Shown one piece after another: positions 53,070-62,141 of a stretch of 64,000 nt of DNA. Position 1 is the stretch's first letter. Each line of letters opens with the position of its first letter. A program made the position numbers and the translations under genes. Origin of the DNA: Siphonobacter aquaeclarae (GTDB taxonomy: Bacteria; Bacteroidota; Bacteroidia; Cytophagales; Spirosomataceae); the NCBI RefSeq assembly GCF_900103285.1, contig NZ_FNGS01000005.1:430579-494578 (forward strand). Direction: 5' to 3'. The notes below the pieces were generated by a model. The model made no database searches, had not been told where the DNA came from, and saw only the letters and a list, made by a program, of their open reading frames with translations.

Positions 53070-53564
53070 CTACAGGACTTTGCGCAGTACGTAGTCGTTC
53101 ATCCAGTACCCGTTTCCGATGTAATTGTCTTCGTCACGCAGGAAATAAAAGCCGAGTTTTTCGTAGAAGTCACGCGCGGTGTTCTGCCGGTTGACATTCA
53201 GCTCCAGGTATTGCCCTCCGCCGGAGGCTGCCTGCCGGGTAACTTCGTCGAGCAGCTGGCGACCGTAACCCTTGCCCTGAAAGTCGGGCAGCAGGTATAT
53301 TTTGTGAAGTTTGACTACCCCGCCTTCTTTGTGTTCGAAGGCCGCGAAGCCTACCGAACGCGTGTCTTCGTTGCCGATAAGAAAGCGGGTTTTGGCCGAC
53401 ATGCCGGCTGACAGCGTCTCGGAATTATACATCCAGTCGAGCATAAAACGCGACTGCTCAGCCGACAGGATGTCGCCGTAAGTAGGAAGCCAGGCCTCCC
53501 GGGCGATGTATTGAATAGTGGGAATGTCTGTAAAATCCGCGTCCCTGATCAGCAGCGTTGGCAT
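53070..53564 (-). CDS. GNAT-family N-acetyltransferase
   Basis: A 164-residue acetyltransferase from the ATG at 53564 (MPTLLIRDADFTDIPTIQYI). The acetyl-CoA binding motif A is HKIYLLPDFQGKGYGRQLLD (the Q/RxxGxG/A loop), followed by LELNVNRQNTARDFYEKLGF, the standard motif B. The acceptor may be an amine on a small molecule or peptide; unknown. Divergent from surE. Confidence 0.9.
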   Translation of the reverse strand: MPTLLIRDADFTDIPTIQYIAREAWLPTYGDILSAEQSRFMLDWMYNSETLSAGMSAKTRFLIGNEDTRSVGFAAFEHKEGGVVKLHKIYLLPDFQGKGYGRQLLDEVTRQAASGGGQYLELNVNRQNTARDFYEKLGFYFLRDEDNYIGNGYWMNDYVLRKVL

Positions 53565-53680
53565 AACCGGATTGGTTGGTTGTGAAGACGAAACTAGAAT
53601 AAATCGGACATCCGTCCTAATTGAAAAAGTACAAAACCACCGGCAGGATCGCCCCAAAACGACCCGGCCAGCCATAAATC

Positions 53681-54454
53681 ATGTCTGTCGAAAAACCAGT
53701 AATTCTCGTCACCAATGATGACGACATTACTTCCAAGGGTATCCGCGTACTGGCTGAAGCCATGCAGGAACTCGGCGAAGTTATTGTCATTGCGCCCGAC
53801 CGCCCCCAATCGGGACAGGGACATGCCATCACCATCAATTCTCCGATCCGGATCCGCCGCTCCCGGGTCTTTGATTCTCTCGTCGCCTATGAAACCACCG
53901 GTACGCCGGCTGACTGCGTCAAGCTCGGTAAACACCTCATTCTGAAGGACCGGAAGCCGGATCTCGTCGTCAGTGGTATCAACCACGGCAGCAATTCCGC
54001 CATCAGCGTCCTGTATTCCGGTACGATGTCGGCGGCGATGGAAGCCGCTATCGAAGGTATTCCGGCCGTCGGGTTCTCATTGGCCAACTACCACCCCGAA
54101 GCCGATTTCTCGCATACGGTTGACTACCTCACACTCATCGCCCGCCAGGTACTGGAGAAGGGCCTTCCGAAGCACGTAGCGCTCAATGTGAACTTTCCGG
54201 CGCGTGTCGAAGAGCCGATTAAAGGCATCCGTCTTTGCCGCCAGGCAGACGCCCGCTACCTGGAGCATTTCCAGCAGCGGGAAGATCCCTATGGCCGCCC
54301 CTATTACTGGCTTGACGGAGAATTTGTTAACTTCGATACCGGCCACGATACGGACGAATGGGCGCTCGCCAACAATTACGTGTCCATCGTTCCCTGTAAA
54401 ACCGATTTAACTGCCTATGCGGCGCTGGAGGAACTGAAAACCTGGTCGCTCTGA
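53681..54454 (+). CDS. surE: 5'/3'-nucleotidase SurE
   Basis: A 257-residue survival protein. The N terminus ILVTNDDDITSKGI corresponds to the metal site, where the family has NDDG; here the Gly is Asp15. DRPQSGQGHAI and the Asn/Ser site VVSGINHGSNSAISVLYSGT fit the rest of the active site. It dephosphorylates nucleoside 5'- and 3'-monophosphates. Complete; the following gene is separated by about 90 bases. Confidence 0.94.
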   Translation: MSVEKPVILVTNDDDITSKGIRVLAEAMQELGEVIVIAPDRPQSGQGHAITINSPIRIRRSRVFDSLVAYETTGTPADCVKLGKHLILKDRKPDLVVSGINHGSNSAISVLYSGTMSAAMEAAIEGIPAVGFSLANYHPEADFSHTVDYLTLIARQVLEKGLPKHVALNVNFPARVEEPIKGIRLCRQADARYLEHFQQREDPYGRPYYWLDGEFVNFDTGHDTDEWALANNYVSIVPCKTDLTAYAALEELKTWSL

Positions 54455-54544
54455 CGGGCGGCACAGCGTTCGTTTTCCGGCAACGTTGGTTATTTCAGAC
54501 CTGAGTCTTTATTTTTGAATAATCTGAATCTAATCCGCTGAACT

Positions 54545-56122
54545 ATGGCAGTACTCGGAAGTCTATTGAAAAGAGGTATCGGTTTGACAGGGACTGTCAT
54601 CCGCCAACGCCGAGTAAATGGATATAAATCACAGCGTAAAGCGTTTATCAAGTTACTGAACAAGGCCCGTTATACGGCTTTCGGAGAGGCGTATCATTTC
54701 GAGGAAATCATGTCCTCGGCGCTTTTCCGTAAAGACAAGCAGTTTTACCACCTTTACCGCCAATATGTCCCCATTCATGACTACAATAAGATGTACAGCG
54801 AGTGGTGGCACCGGACCAAAGACGGGGAGAAAAATGTCACCTGGCCCGGACGTGTCAAGTTTTTTGCCCTGAGTTCGGGAACGTCGGAGGCTGCCTCCAA
54901 GTACATCCCCGTTACCAAAGACATGGTGAAAGCCATGCAGCGGACGAGTATCCGCCAGATCATCGCCCTGTCCGAGTTCAAGAATCTGTCCGATGAATTG
55001 TTCGAGAAAGGGTACCTGATGCTCGGCGGTAGTACCGACCTGAAATTCAGCGGTCGGTACTTCGAAGGCGACCTCAGCGGGATCAATGCCTCCCAGATTC
55101 CGTTCTGGTTCGAACGTTTTTACAAGCCCGGAAAGGAAATCGCCCGTATCCGCGACTGGGAACTGAAGCTCGAAGAAATCACCAAGCAGGCCAAAGACTG
55201 GGACATCGGGTATGTCGTGGGCGTGCCGGCCTGGATTCAGCTCCTCCTTGAGCGGATTATCAAGCATTACAACCTGAAGAATATTCACGAAATCTGGCCG
55301 AATCTGGAAGTATTCGGCTGGGGAGGCGTATCGTTTGAACCCTATCGCGGCGGATTCGAAAAACTACTTGGTCGCCCGATCACCTATATCGAGACCTACC
55401 TGGCTTCCGAAGGCTTCCTCGCCTACCAGGCCCGCCCGGAAGCGAAGGGTATGCAACTTGCGCTGAATCAGGGTATATTCTTTGAGTTCATTCCGTTCAA
55501 TGACGAGAATTTTAACGGAGACGGAGAAGTACGGCCGGAGGCACAGACGCTGATGATCGACGACGTCGAGGAAGGCGTTGAGTATGCCCTCCTGATTTCT
55601 ACCTGTTCCGGCACCTGGCGTTACCTCATCGGTGATACCGTTCGCTTCACGGATAAGCGCCGTGGCGAAATCACGATTACGGGTCGCACAAAACACTACC
55701 TGAGCCTCTGCGGAGAGCACCTTTCCGTTGAAAACATGAACCGGGCTATCGAACTTGCTACCGCCGAGCTCGGTATCTCGATTCCGGAATATACCGTCGC
55801 CGGAGTACCCGAAGGCGCGCTGTTTGCGCACCACTGGTACGTGGGTACGGACGACGCGGTCGATGCAGACGTACTTCGCCGCCTCATCGATGAAAAATTG
55901 AAGGAATTGAATGACGACTATGCAGTCGAGCGTCGCCACGCCCTGCGGGACGTGAAGCTGACCGTGTTACCCGTTCAGGCTTTTTATGATTGGATGGCCG
56001 CCAAAGGCAAAATGGGCGGCCAGCATAAATTCCCTCGGGTATTGCGCAAGATGATGATTCAGAACTGGCTGGATTTCCTCCATTCCGCCTCGTATGAAGT
56101 CGAAGCGGTAGCGAGCAAGTAG
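54545..56122 (+). CDS. GH3-like acyl-acid-amido synthetase
   Basis: A 525-residue protein of the GH3 (auxin-responsive promoter) superfamily, which adenylates carboxylic acids and transfers them to amino acids. Motifs: KFFALSSGTSEAASKYIPV (phosphate-binding motif 1), YIETYLASEGFLAYQ (motif 2) and LISTCSGTWRYLIGDTVRFT with the acyl-binding Asp (motif 3). It opens with the bacterial leader LLKRGIGLTGTVIRQRR. The bacterial substrate is unknown. Its last 64 bases overlap the capA-like gene in antisense. Confidence 0.9.
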   Translation: MAVLGSLLKRGIGLTGTVIRQRRVNGYKSQRKAFIKLLNKARYTAFGEAYHFEEIMSSALFRKDKQFYHLYRQYVPIHDYNKMYSEWWHRTKDGEKNVTWPGRVKFFALSSGTSEAASKYIPVTKDMVKAMQRTSIRQIIALSEFKNLSDELFEKGYLMLGGSTDLKFSGRYFEGDLSGINASQIPFWFERFYKPGKEIARIRDWELKLEEITKQAKDWDIGYVVGVPAWIQLLLERIIKHYNLKNIHEIWPNLEVFGWGGVSFEPYRGGFEKLLGRPITYIETYLASEGFLAYQARPEAKGMQLALNQGIFFEFIPFNDENFNGDGEVRPEAQTLMIDDVEEGVEYALLISTCSGTWRYLIGDTVRFTDKRRGEITITGRTKHYLSLCGEHLSVENMNRAIELATAELGISIPEYTVAGVPEGALFAHHWYVGTDDAVDADVLRRLIDEKLKELNDDYAVERRHALRDVKLTVLPVQAFYDWMAAKGKMGGQHKFPRVLRKMMIQNWLDFLHSASYEVEAVASK

Positions 56123-57498
56123 TCTTTTTGCTCCGGCAGAAAATGCCGGTCGCAGAACCAGTTCAGGTGCCGGAGCTCCTGCACACATACATCGCTTAAG
56201 AAATCTGGTTTCAGTCCGTCTTCCACAAGGCGGACTGTTTTTTTGAGGTCCAGAAAACGCATTTCTTCCCGTCCGCCGTGTGCCGGCTTGGTACCCCAGT
56301 TGTAGACGGGCAGCACGCGTACCTGTGTCAGCAGGGTCTTCGGGCGACCGTTAACCGTTCCCTTTTCGATCGTCAGCTTCAGCAACGGAACGAGTCGGTC
56401 CCACACAAAAATGTCATACGCCACAAAATCCGCCAGGGAATAGATGGCAAACCCGGTTTTATCTTCTCCCGAAATCGGGTCGCGGTAAGCCACTTTTTCC
56501 ATCGGCTGCGGATTGTGCGGGTGACTGCCGAGAATCACATCCACCCCGCATTCCGAAAAAACACGGTGGAAAGTATGAACTGTATGTGCCGACGGATAAG
56601 CCTGATACGCATTGCCGGTGTGAAAGAGGAAAACGGTAATATCCGCGCCGGCGTTCCGCGCCGCCTCTACCTGCCGCCGGATAGCCGACAGATCGGGATC
56701 TGCGCCGTTCAGGCGATCGTAGTTCACCGTCCATTCGCGACCCGGTTCAGGAACGAACTTGTTCAGATTCGACGTCCAGGACAGAAATCCGACCCGGATG
56801 CCGTTTCGCGCCACGATGACCGGCGCCTGAGACTCCTCTTGCGAACAGGCTGACCCACAATAAGTTACTCCCTTATTCCTCAAAAACTCCATCGTCCGGA
56901 AAAGGCCTTCCTCGCCCTGATCGAGGCTGTGGTTGTTGGCAGTGGAGAGTACGTCATACCCTTTAAAGCGGCCGTTTCCCGAAAAAAGGCCGAACAATTC
57001 TTCCGATCCGTTGAAATGCATGTCGTTCAGCATGATTTCCGGAACGGCGGCTGCCGGCCGGGTGAGGTCTACCGGCGTTTCGAGGTTCGCAACCACGAGA
57101 TCGGCATCGAAAAACCAGTCTCCTACTTCGTCCCACAGGTGACGGGCCGCATGGGCGTTTACGCGCTCATACGGCATGAGATCTCCTCCTGCGCTCAGCG
57201 TCAGTTGTTGTTCGGAAACGAACTCTGCCGGCGGAGTAAAGTCCAGTTCCTGCTTGCGGAAGTGCTGCTCCAGTCCGCCCTGCGCGCGCAGGGGCGGTGC
57301 GATGTAGTATTTGTAACCCAGGTAAGCCGCTCCGACATAGGGAGAGAGCCTCGGGTTTTCTTCAAAATTCTTCTTCGGCGTTTCCCAGCTTTTGCGGCGC
57401 AGCCAGCGGAGCGGCCGGTAAGCCAGCATGAGCCGACGCAGCAGCTTCTCTCCGTGGACGGTGTAGGGCATCACGGGAAACGGTCTTTCCTCTCTCAT
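56059..57498 (-). CDS. CapA family protein (poly-gamma-glutamate capsule type)
   Basis: A 479-residue protein of the PGA_cap family. An N-terminal basic part of about 100 residues (RRLMLAYRPLRWLRRKS) precedes the calcineurin-like phosphoesterase-type domain: SAGGDLMPYERVNAH, DLVVANLETPVD, VLSTANNHSLDQGEEG, GVDVILGSHPHNPQPMEKVA. The metal ligands are visible in these D, N and H motifs. It ends with a 70-residue charged tail that is encoded over the 3' end of the GH3 gene. Possible role: polymer synthesis or hydrolysis at the cell envelope. Confidence 0.88.
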   Translation of the reverse strand: MREERPFPVMPYTVHGEKLLRRLMLAYRPLRWLRRKSWETPKKNFEENPRLSPYVGAAYLGYKYYIAPPLRAQGGLEQHFRKQELDFTPPAEFVSEQQLTLSAGGDLMPYERVNAHAARHLWDEVGDWFFDADLVVANLETPVDLTRPAAAVPEIMLNDMHFNGSEELFGLFSGNGRFKGYDVLSTANNHSLDQGEEGLFRTMEFLRNKGVTYCGSACSQEESQAPVIVARNGIRVGFLSWTSNLNKFVPEPGREWTVNYDRLNGADPDLSAIRRQVEAARNAGADITVFLFHTGNAYQAYPSAHTVHTFHRVFSECGVDVILGSHPHNPQPMEKVAYRDPISGEDKTGFAIYSLADFVAYDIFVWDRLVPLLKLTIEKGTVNGRPKTLLTQVRVLPVYNWGTKPAHGGREEMRFLDLKKTVRLVEDGLKPDFLSDVCVQELRHLNWFCDRHFLPEQKDYLLATASTSYEAEWRKSSQF

Positions 57499-57507
57499 AT
57501 TGGTAAC

Positions 57508-58149
57508 TTAATGACCGGCGATCCAGATTTCGACCTGCCGGTAAAGCAAATAAATACCAGTTCCGACGAATACCATCCCGCTGATCCGGTTAATCCAGGT
57601 AATGAGGCCGTCGTTCAGAAACCGCTTGATGCGTTGCGCAAAAAAGGCAATTCCGACCTGCGTGAGGAAAATCGCCGTCAGGCAGGCGACAAAATAGACG
57701 ACGCGCTCGTTGAGTTCATACTGCAATACCCCTTTGACATAGGCCGAAACGGATACCCAGATGATAAAATTGGCCGGGTTGGTGGCATTCAGCGTAAAAC
57801 CGATACCAAAAAACTTCAGGAACTGGAAGAAACGCCGCTTGGGTTGCGAGGCAGGCTCCTGGATATGGGCTTTGCGTATGGTATTGATACCCATGGCGCC
57901 GAGAAAAATCGCGCCGCCGACACGCAGCAGGGTATCGAAATAGGGAAAATTCGGAATGAAGGAGGTGCCGGTCAGGGCAACGAAAATGAAAATTGCATCA
58001 CAGATGATAACGCCCAGGGAAATCCGAAGGCCACTGGTCCAGCCGAAATCCAGGCTGTTTCTGATTAACGCAAAGAAAACGGCCCCTAACGTGAGGCACA
58101 TGACGACACCCGAGGTAAAACCGAGCGACAAAGCTTCCCAATAATTCAT
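57508..58149 (-). CDS. LysE-type amino acid exporter
   Basis: A 213-residue inner-membrane protein from the ATG at 58149 (MNYWEALSLGFTSGVVMCLT). About six membrane spans are seen, with the conserved opening GFTSGVVMCLTLGAVFFALI and LKFFGIGFTLNATNPANFII, which holds the NPxN/A-type LysE signature. Exports amino acids or related metabolites; substrate unknown. Nine bases upstream of the CapA gene and 22 bases after the Nudix gene on the same strand, so a three-gene operon is likely. Confidence 0.85.
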   Translation of the reverse strand: MNYWEALSLGFTSGVVMCLTLGAVFFALIRNSLDFGWTSGLRISLGVIICDAIFIFVALTGTSFIPNFPYFDTLLRVGGAIFLGAMGINTIRKAHIQEPASQPKRRFFQFLKFFGIGFTLNATNPANFIIWVSVSAYVKGVLQYELNERVVYFVACLTAIFLTQVGIAFFAQRIKRFLNDGLITWINRISGMVFVGTGIYLLYRQVEIWIAGH

Positions 58150-58171
58150 GAAGTGCAAGAAAGGTTGAGGG

Positions 58172-58720
58172 TCAGAGACCCCGGAGACGGGCAACTTTCA
58201 GCAGTCCGTAGACACTGAGGGAATCGGTGATGCGGTTGTCCATCACCATATCAACGGCTTCTTTCAACGGCAACCGGCGAATCTGAAGAATCTCCGTGTC
58301 GTCGAACTCCGTTTCTTCCTGCTGAAGGTCTTCCGCGACGAAGATAAACCCTTCTTCGTCCGTAACAGAATTAGATGTATGAATCCGGCCGATGTTTTCC
58401 CACCGCCGGGCTATCAGGCCGGTTTCTTCCCGAAGCTCCCGCTGCGCCGATTCGAGAATATCGGCCTCGATCGGGCCGCCTCCCATTGGGATTTCCCAGG
58501 AGTATTCGTTCAGCGGGTACCGGTACTGACCTACCAGCCAGGTATATCCTTCGTTGTCGATCGGAATGATGCCGATCGCCTTGTTCTTGAAATGTGCGAC
58601 ACCGTAGATACCCGGTTTGCCTGTGGGTGCGATGACTTCCTCGTGACGAAGGCGGATCCAGGGATTGTCGTAGATGACCTCCGACGAAACCGTTGTCCAC
58701 GGTGATTGAATATCTTCCAT
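58172..58720 (-). CDS. Nudix hydrolase (ADP-ribose pyrophosphatase-like)
   Basis: A 182-residue Nudix protein. The Nudix box is present in order: GGGPIEADILESA followed directly by QRELREETGL, giving the Gx5Ex7REUxEExGU pattern. The upstream YRYPLNEYSWEIPMGG is typical of the ADP-ribose pyrophosphatase branch. Cleaves ADP-ribose or a nucleotide sugar to AMP and a sugar phosphate. First gene of a likely Nudix-LysE-CapA operon. Confidence 0.92.
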   Translation of the reverse strand: MEDIQSPWTTVSSEVIYDNPWIRLRHEEVIAPTGKPGIYGVAHFKNKAIGIIPIDNEGYTWLVGQYRYPLNEYSWEIPMGGGPIEADILESAQRELREETGLIARRWENIGRIHTSNSVTDEEGFIFVAEDLQQEETEFDDTEILQIRRLPLKEAVDMVMDNRITDSLSVYGLLKVARLRGL

Positions 58721-58764
58721 TCGGTAAAAATAAGAACAGACCTCGGAAAGGGCGTCTAATTCGT

Positions 58765-58772
58765 TAATTTTG
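58765..58772 (+). promoter_or_regulatory. -7 element of CDF gene
   Basis: TAATTTTG, exact TAnnTTTG match, 38 bases before the ATG at 58811. No clear -33. Confidence 0.45.
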
Positions 58773-58810
58773 CGGCAATCCTGCGCGGAAGCCGGGAATA
58801 TGTCGAAGCC

Positions 58811-59809
58811 ATGTCATCCAATCGTAAATTACAGCTCATCTGGCTTTCCTTTGGGGTCAGCGTTTTTCTGATGCTCCTGAAGTTCGCAGCCTGGTGGCTG
58901 ACAGGCTCCAGCGCCATTCTGTCGGATGCCCTGGAGTCTATTGTCAACGTGCTGGCCACCGGCTTTGCCACCTACAGCGTTTACCTTTCTGCCCAGCCGC
59001 GGGACCTCAACCACCCCTACGGCCACGGAAAAATCGAGTTTTTCTCTGCCGGCCTTGAGGGAGTACTCATCCTGCTCGCCGGGATCTTCATTATTGTTCA
59101 GGCCGTTCGCCAATGGATCTATCCCGAGCCGCTGGAAGAGCTGGGAACAGGTATGCTTTTGGTGGGGTCAACGATGGTCATCAACTACGTCGTCGGATAT
59201 TATGTACAGAAAGAGGGTGAAAAACAAGGCTCGCCGTCCTTGATTGCCGACGGCAAGCACCTGCAGCTGGACGCTTTTTCGACGCTTATTCTACTGGTAG
59301 GCGTAGGTCTTGTTCTCTTTTCCGGGTATGTCTGGCTGGACCGGCTGATTTCCATCGTCTTTGGTATTATCCTCATTCTGAATGGGTTTCGGATTGCCCG
59401 TAAATCTGCCGGCGGCCTCATGGACGAAGTGGACGATACTACCCTGCTCCGTGTCGTAGATATTCTCAAAACTCGCCAAAAGGAGTATTGGATCGATGTC
59501 CACAACCTGCGTATTCAGCAATATGGCGCCGACCTGCATGTCGACTGTCACCTTACCCTTCCTTATTACTGGGATCTGGAAAAGGTCCATTCCGTTGTAC
59601 ATGAATTTGAGGCTATACTTGAAGAAGAGTTCGCTTCAAAAGTCGAAATCTTCGTACACGTCGACCCCTGCCTGCCAGCCTGCTGCCATCACTGCCGACT
59701 GGCGGACTGCCCTGTCCGGCAGTTTCCGAGAACTACTTCCATCGACTGGACCCGTGAGAACCTGGTACTCAACCAGAAACACTTCCTTGAAACGCTCAAA
59801 AGCGAATAA
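58811..59809 (+). CDS. Cation diffusion facilitator (CDF) metal exporter
   Basis: A 332-residue membrane protein with six spans. TM2 carries the SDALESIVNVL site (Asp as metal ligand) and TM3 follows with the loop HPYGHGKIEFFSAG. TM5 has DAFSTLILLVGVGLVL and is followed by a cytoplasmic beta-alpha domain (DVHNLRIQQYGADLHVDCHL) that binds further metal. The C-terminal tail is Cys/His-rich (CLPACCHHCRLADCPVRQ), unusual for the family and suited to soft metals such as zinc, copper or cadmium. Antiport of metal against protons across the inner membrane is the expected role. Confidence 0.92.
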   Translation: MSSNRKLQLIWLSFGVSVFLMLLKFAAWWLTGSSAILSDALESIVNVLATGFATYSVYLSAQPRDLNHPYGHGKIEFFSAGLEGVLILLAGIFIIVQAVRQWIYPEPLEELGTGMLLVGSTMVINYVVGYYVQKEGEKQGSPSLIADGKHLQLDAFSTLILLVGVGLVLFSGYVWLDRLISIVFGIILILNGFRIARKSAGGLMDEVDDTTLLRVVDILKTRQKEYWIDVHNLRIQQYGADLHVDCHLTLPYYWDLEKVHSVVHEFEAILEEEFASKVEIFVHVDPCLPACCHHCRLADCPVRQFPRTTSIDWTRENLVLNQKHFLETLKSE

Positions 59810-59875
59810 TTTCCCGGAAACCCTTGCTTTGAACTAATCTTTTAGGTAAGATTGCGTATACCTCTGCAATCGCCT

Positions 59876-60328
59876 ATGGACCTGTCTATCTATCACGAAA
59901 CCAGCCTGTATTTTCTGCTGTTCCTGTTGGTCGTCGGTATTGAGACGTACCTGCTGGCGCCGCTGGATGAAGAGCCGTTCTGGCTCACACTCTTCCGGGC
60001 GTTGTTTGCCAACCTGGTGATGATTTTCTGCTACCTCGTGCTGGCGCTGATTTACCGGGGTGTGCATGGGGATTTTACGGCCAACAACAACGCGGGCGTC
60101 ATCATGCTCCTGATTACGCTGTTCCTGACCGCCATCGCCCTCAATTATTACCTCAAGCATTTTTTTTACACGAGTCTCATTCCGGACATGGAAGAGTTGC
60201 TTGTCCGGGCCCGTAAAGCCATCCTCTGGGGGACATGCGCCCTCCTGCTCTGTCTCGGAACCGTCTCGACTACGGGCCTCGTTAAAGCGGCCCGGCAGGC
60301 CGACGTACGGGCTTATAACGGATTCTGA
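59876..60328 (+). CDS. Small polytopic membrane protein of unknown function
   Basis: A 150-residue protein with about four spans: YFLLFLLVVGIETYLLAPLD, LFRALFANLVMIFCYLVLAL, AGVIMLLITLFLTAIALNYY and AILWGTCALLLCLGTVSTTG. From the ATG at 59876; earlier in-frame starts have no RBS advantage. It follows the CDF gene by 66 bases on the same strand. No family recognised. Confidence 0.7.
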   Translation: MDLSIYHETSLYFLLFLLVVGIETYLLAPLDEEPFWLTLFRALFANLVMIFCYLVLALIYRGVHGDFTANNNAGVIMLLITLFLTAIALNYYLKHFFYTSLIPDMEELLVRARKAILWGTCALLLCLGTVSTTGLVKAARQADVRAYNGF

Positions 60329-60329
60329 G

Positions 60330-60367
60330 AAACGAAAACGGAGCCTGTCACGGCTCCGTTTTCGTTT
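60330..60367. terminator. Bidirectional terminator
   Basis: 16-bp perfect stem aaacgaaaacggagcc/ggctccgttttcgttt with a 6-base loop, between convergent genes; right arm ends inside the SPFH stop region. Confidence 0.88.
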
Positions 60368-61301
60368 ACTTACCTTCCAGATCCTTCTTCTGAATCAGGG
60401 CCATCAGCTGTTTGGTAGTCGTCTGCATACCTTCATTGGACCCATCGAGGAAGATTACGTTCCCTTTTCCGTGCTCGGCGAAGTGCCGGATAGCTTCCGT
60501 CCACATCGAAAACAACACGAGCGACGGGTCCAGGTTCTTGTCTTTCAGCTCCTGTACAGCGTGGGCCATCCCTTTCGAGACCTCTTCGCGGAAGAGCGCG
60601 ATCCCCTGTCCCCGCAGCTGGGCCGCCGTTCGTTCGGCTTCCGCCGCGATTTTGATGGCGTTCCCTTCGGCTTCGGCTGCCTTTGTCTTGGTAATAAGCA
60701 GCGCCTGCCCTTCGTTTTCGGCGGCGGCTTTGAGGTTATTCGAGGCCACAACCTGCGCCATAGAGCGCATAATGGCTTCGTCAAACACGATGTCGTTCAG
60801 CTGCAGGTCAATCAGGTGATAGCCCCAGGTGACGAGCATTTCATCCAGTTCGGTCTTCACGTGCGAGATGATCTCGGTCCGAAGCGCCAGAATCTCCGCC
60901 TGCTTCTTCGTGGCGACATAACTCCGGATGGAGCCCTCGATCGTCCGGATCAGGGCCTGCATGAGGCTGCGGATGTCGACAAATTTGAATGCGACGTTCT
61001 TGATCGTCTCTTCTCCCTGATCAAGTACCGCGTACACAAGCATAGCTTTGAAGCGAACGTTGGCCTGATCGTTGGTAATAGCCTGAAAATCAAGTTCAAC
61101 AGACTGGTTTTGAATGGATATCCGCCGGTAGATGTACTCGACGAACGGGATTTTGAAGTTAAGCCCCGGGGTCATGACCCGTTGGTATTTCCCGAAGATG
61201 GTGATGACGGCGACGGTCCCCTGCTGCACAATCACGACAGACAGGTACAATACCACAACAACCAGCAGGAGAAAGATAAAGGAGCCGGAAAGGATGGGCA
61301 T
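60366..61301 (-). CDS. SPFH/Band 7 membrane-scaffold protein
   Basis: A 311-residue stomatin-like protein. One N-terminal span (FIFLLLVVVVLYLSVVIVQQ) is followed by the Band 7 domain (GTVAVITIFGKYQRVMTPGL ... RRISIQNQSVELDFQAITND) and an Ala/Glu-rich coiled coil (KTKAAEAEGNAIKIAAEAER). The tail ends LMALIQKKDLEGK. Such proteins assemble rings in the membrane and organise proteases or microdomains. No NfeD partner is next to it. Confidence 0.92.
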   Translation of the reverse strand: MPILSGSFIFLLLVVVVLYLSVVIVQQGTVAVITIFGKYQRVMTPGLNFKIPFVEYIYRRISIQNQSVELDFQAITNDQANVRFKAMLVYAVLDQGEETIKNVAFKFVDIRSLMQALIRTIEGSIRSYVATKKQAEILALRTEIISHVKTELDEMLVTWGYHLIDLQLNDIVFDEAIMRSMAQVVASNNLKAAAENEGQALLITKTKAAEAEGNAIKIAAEAERTAAQLRGQGIALFREEVSKGMAHAVQELKDKNLDPSLVLFSMWTEAIRHFAEHGKGNVIFLDGSNEGMQTTTKQLMALIQKKDLEGK

Positions 61302-61397
61302 AGCGATAGAGAGGTTTTGGTTCTGATTTCTGCAAAAGTCAGAAAAAGCCGAACAGGAACCGCTTCGCCGGCCGGATAATCTACAAACGGTCGAAAA

Positions 61398-61430
61398 CAG
61401 AAAAAGCCGGACGATTTCCGGCTTTTTCTG
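61398..61430 (-). terminator. Terminator of folE
   Basis: 14-bp perfect stem cagaaaaagccgga/tccggctttttctg, 5-base loop, 19 bases after the folE stop, T-rich on the minus strand. Confidence 0.85.
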
Positions 61431-61448
61431 GTCGATCTGATCGAATAA

Positions 61449-62141
61449 CTACAGGTTGAGGTACCCAAGGAATTCCTTTTTCCGGTCGTCTTCTGCGAAT
61501 TTTCCGCCATAAAATGAAGTGACCGTGGAAGAAGTTGGATCCTGCACCCCCCGCATCGAAACACAGAGGTGGCTGGCATCCATGACGACGGCGACATCTT
61601 CCGTTTCCAGAATTTTCTGCAGCGCCCGCGCGATCTGCATCGTCAGGCGTTCCTGCACCTGGGGCCTGCGTGAGAAGTACTGAACGATGCGGTTGAGTTT
61701 GGAAAGCCCGATCACCTTGCCGCTTGAGATATAAGCTACGTGAGCTTTTCCGATAATCGGGACAAAATGGTGTTCGCAGTTCGAATAAAACTGGATATCT
61801 TTTTCTACCAGCATTTCCTGGTAGCGGTATTTATTTTCGAAGAGGGTGGCTTTCGGAAAATTAGCCGGATTCAGACCGCTGAAAATTTCCTTCACATACA
61901 TTTTAGCCACCCGTTTCGGAGTGCCTTTGAGGCTGTCGTCGTTCAGGTCCAGCCCGAGCGTCAGCATAATTTCCCGGAAGTGCTCCTGGATTTTGGCAAT
62001 TTTCTGGTCATCGCTCAATTCGAAAGCATCCGGACGGAGCGGCGTTTCCACTGAAGTACTGACATGCTCGTTGCCGAGTTCATCGTCGAGGGGGGTATCG
62101 TCAACCAACAGGGTATTCAACGAAATTTCGTTCGGTTTCAT
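61449..62141 (-). CDS. folE: GTP cyclohydrolase I
   Basis: A 230-residue enzyme from the ATG at 62141 (MKPNEISLNTLLVDD). About 45 extra N-terminal residues precede the catalytic core. Zinc and active-site residues appear in order: Cys and two His in FYSNCEHHFVPIIGKAHVAY, and the late Cys/His in SHLCVSMRG. It converts GTP to 7,8-dihydroneopterin triphosphate, entry to tetrahydrofolate, pterin cofactors or queuosine. Its first 41 bases overlap the end of the pterin-synthase-like gene, so the two are coupled. Confidence 0.96.
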   Translation of the reverse strand: MKPNEISLNTLLVDDTPLDDELGNEHVSTSVETPLRPDAFELSDDQKIAKIQEHFREIMLTLGLDLNDDSLKGTPKRVAKMYVKEIFSGLNPANFPKATLFENKYRYQEMLVEKDIQFYSNCEHHFVPIIGKAHVAYISSGKVIGLSKLNRIVQYFSRRPQVQERLTMQIARALQKILETEDVAVVMDASHLCVSMRGVQDPTSSTVTSFYGGKFAEDDRKKEFLGYLNL

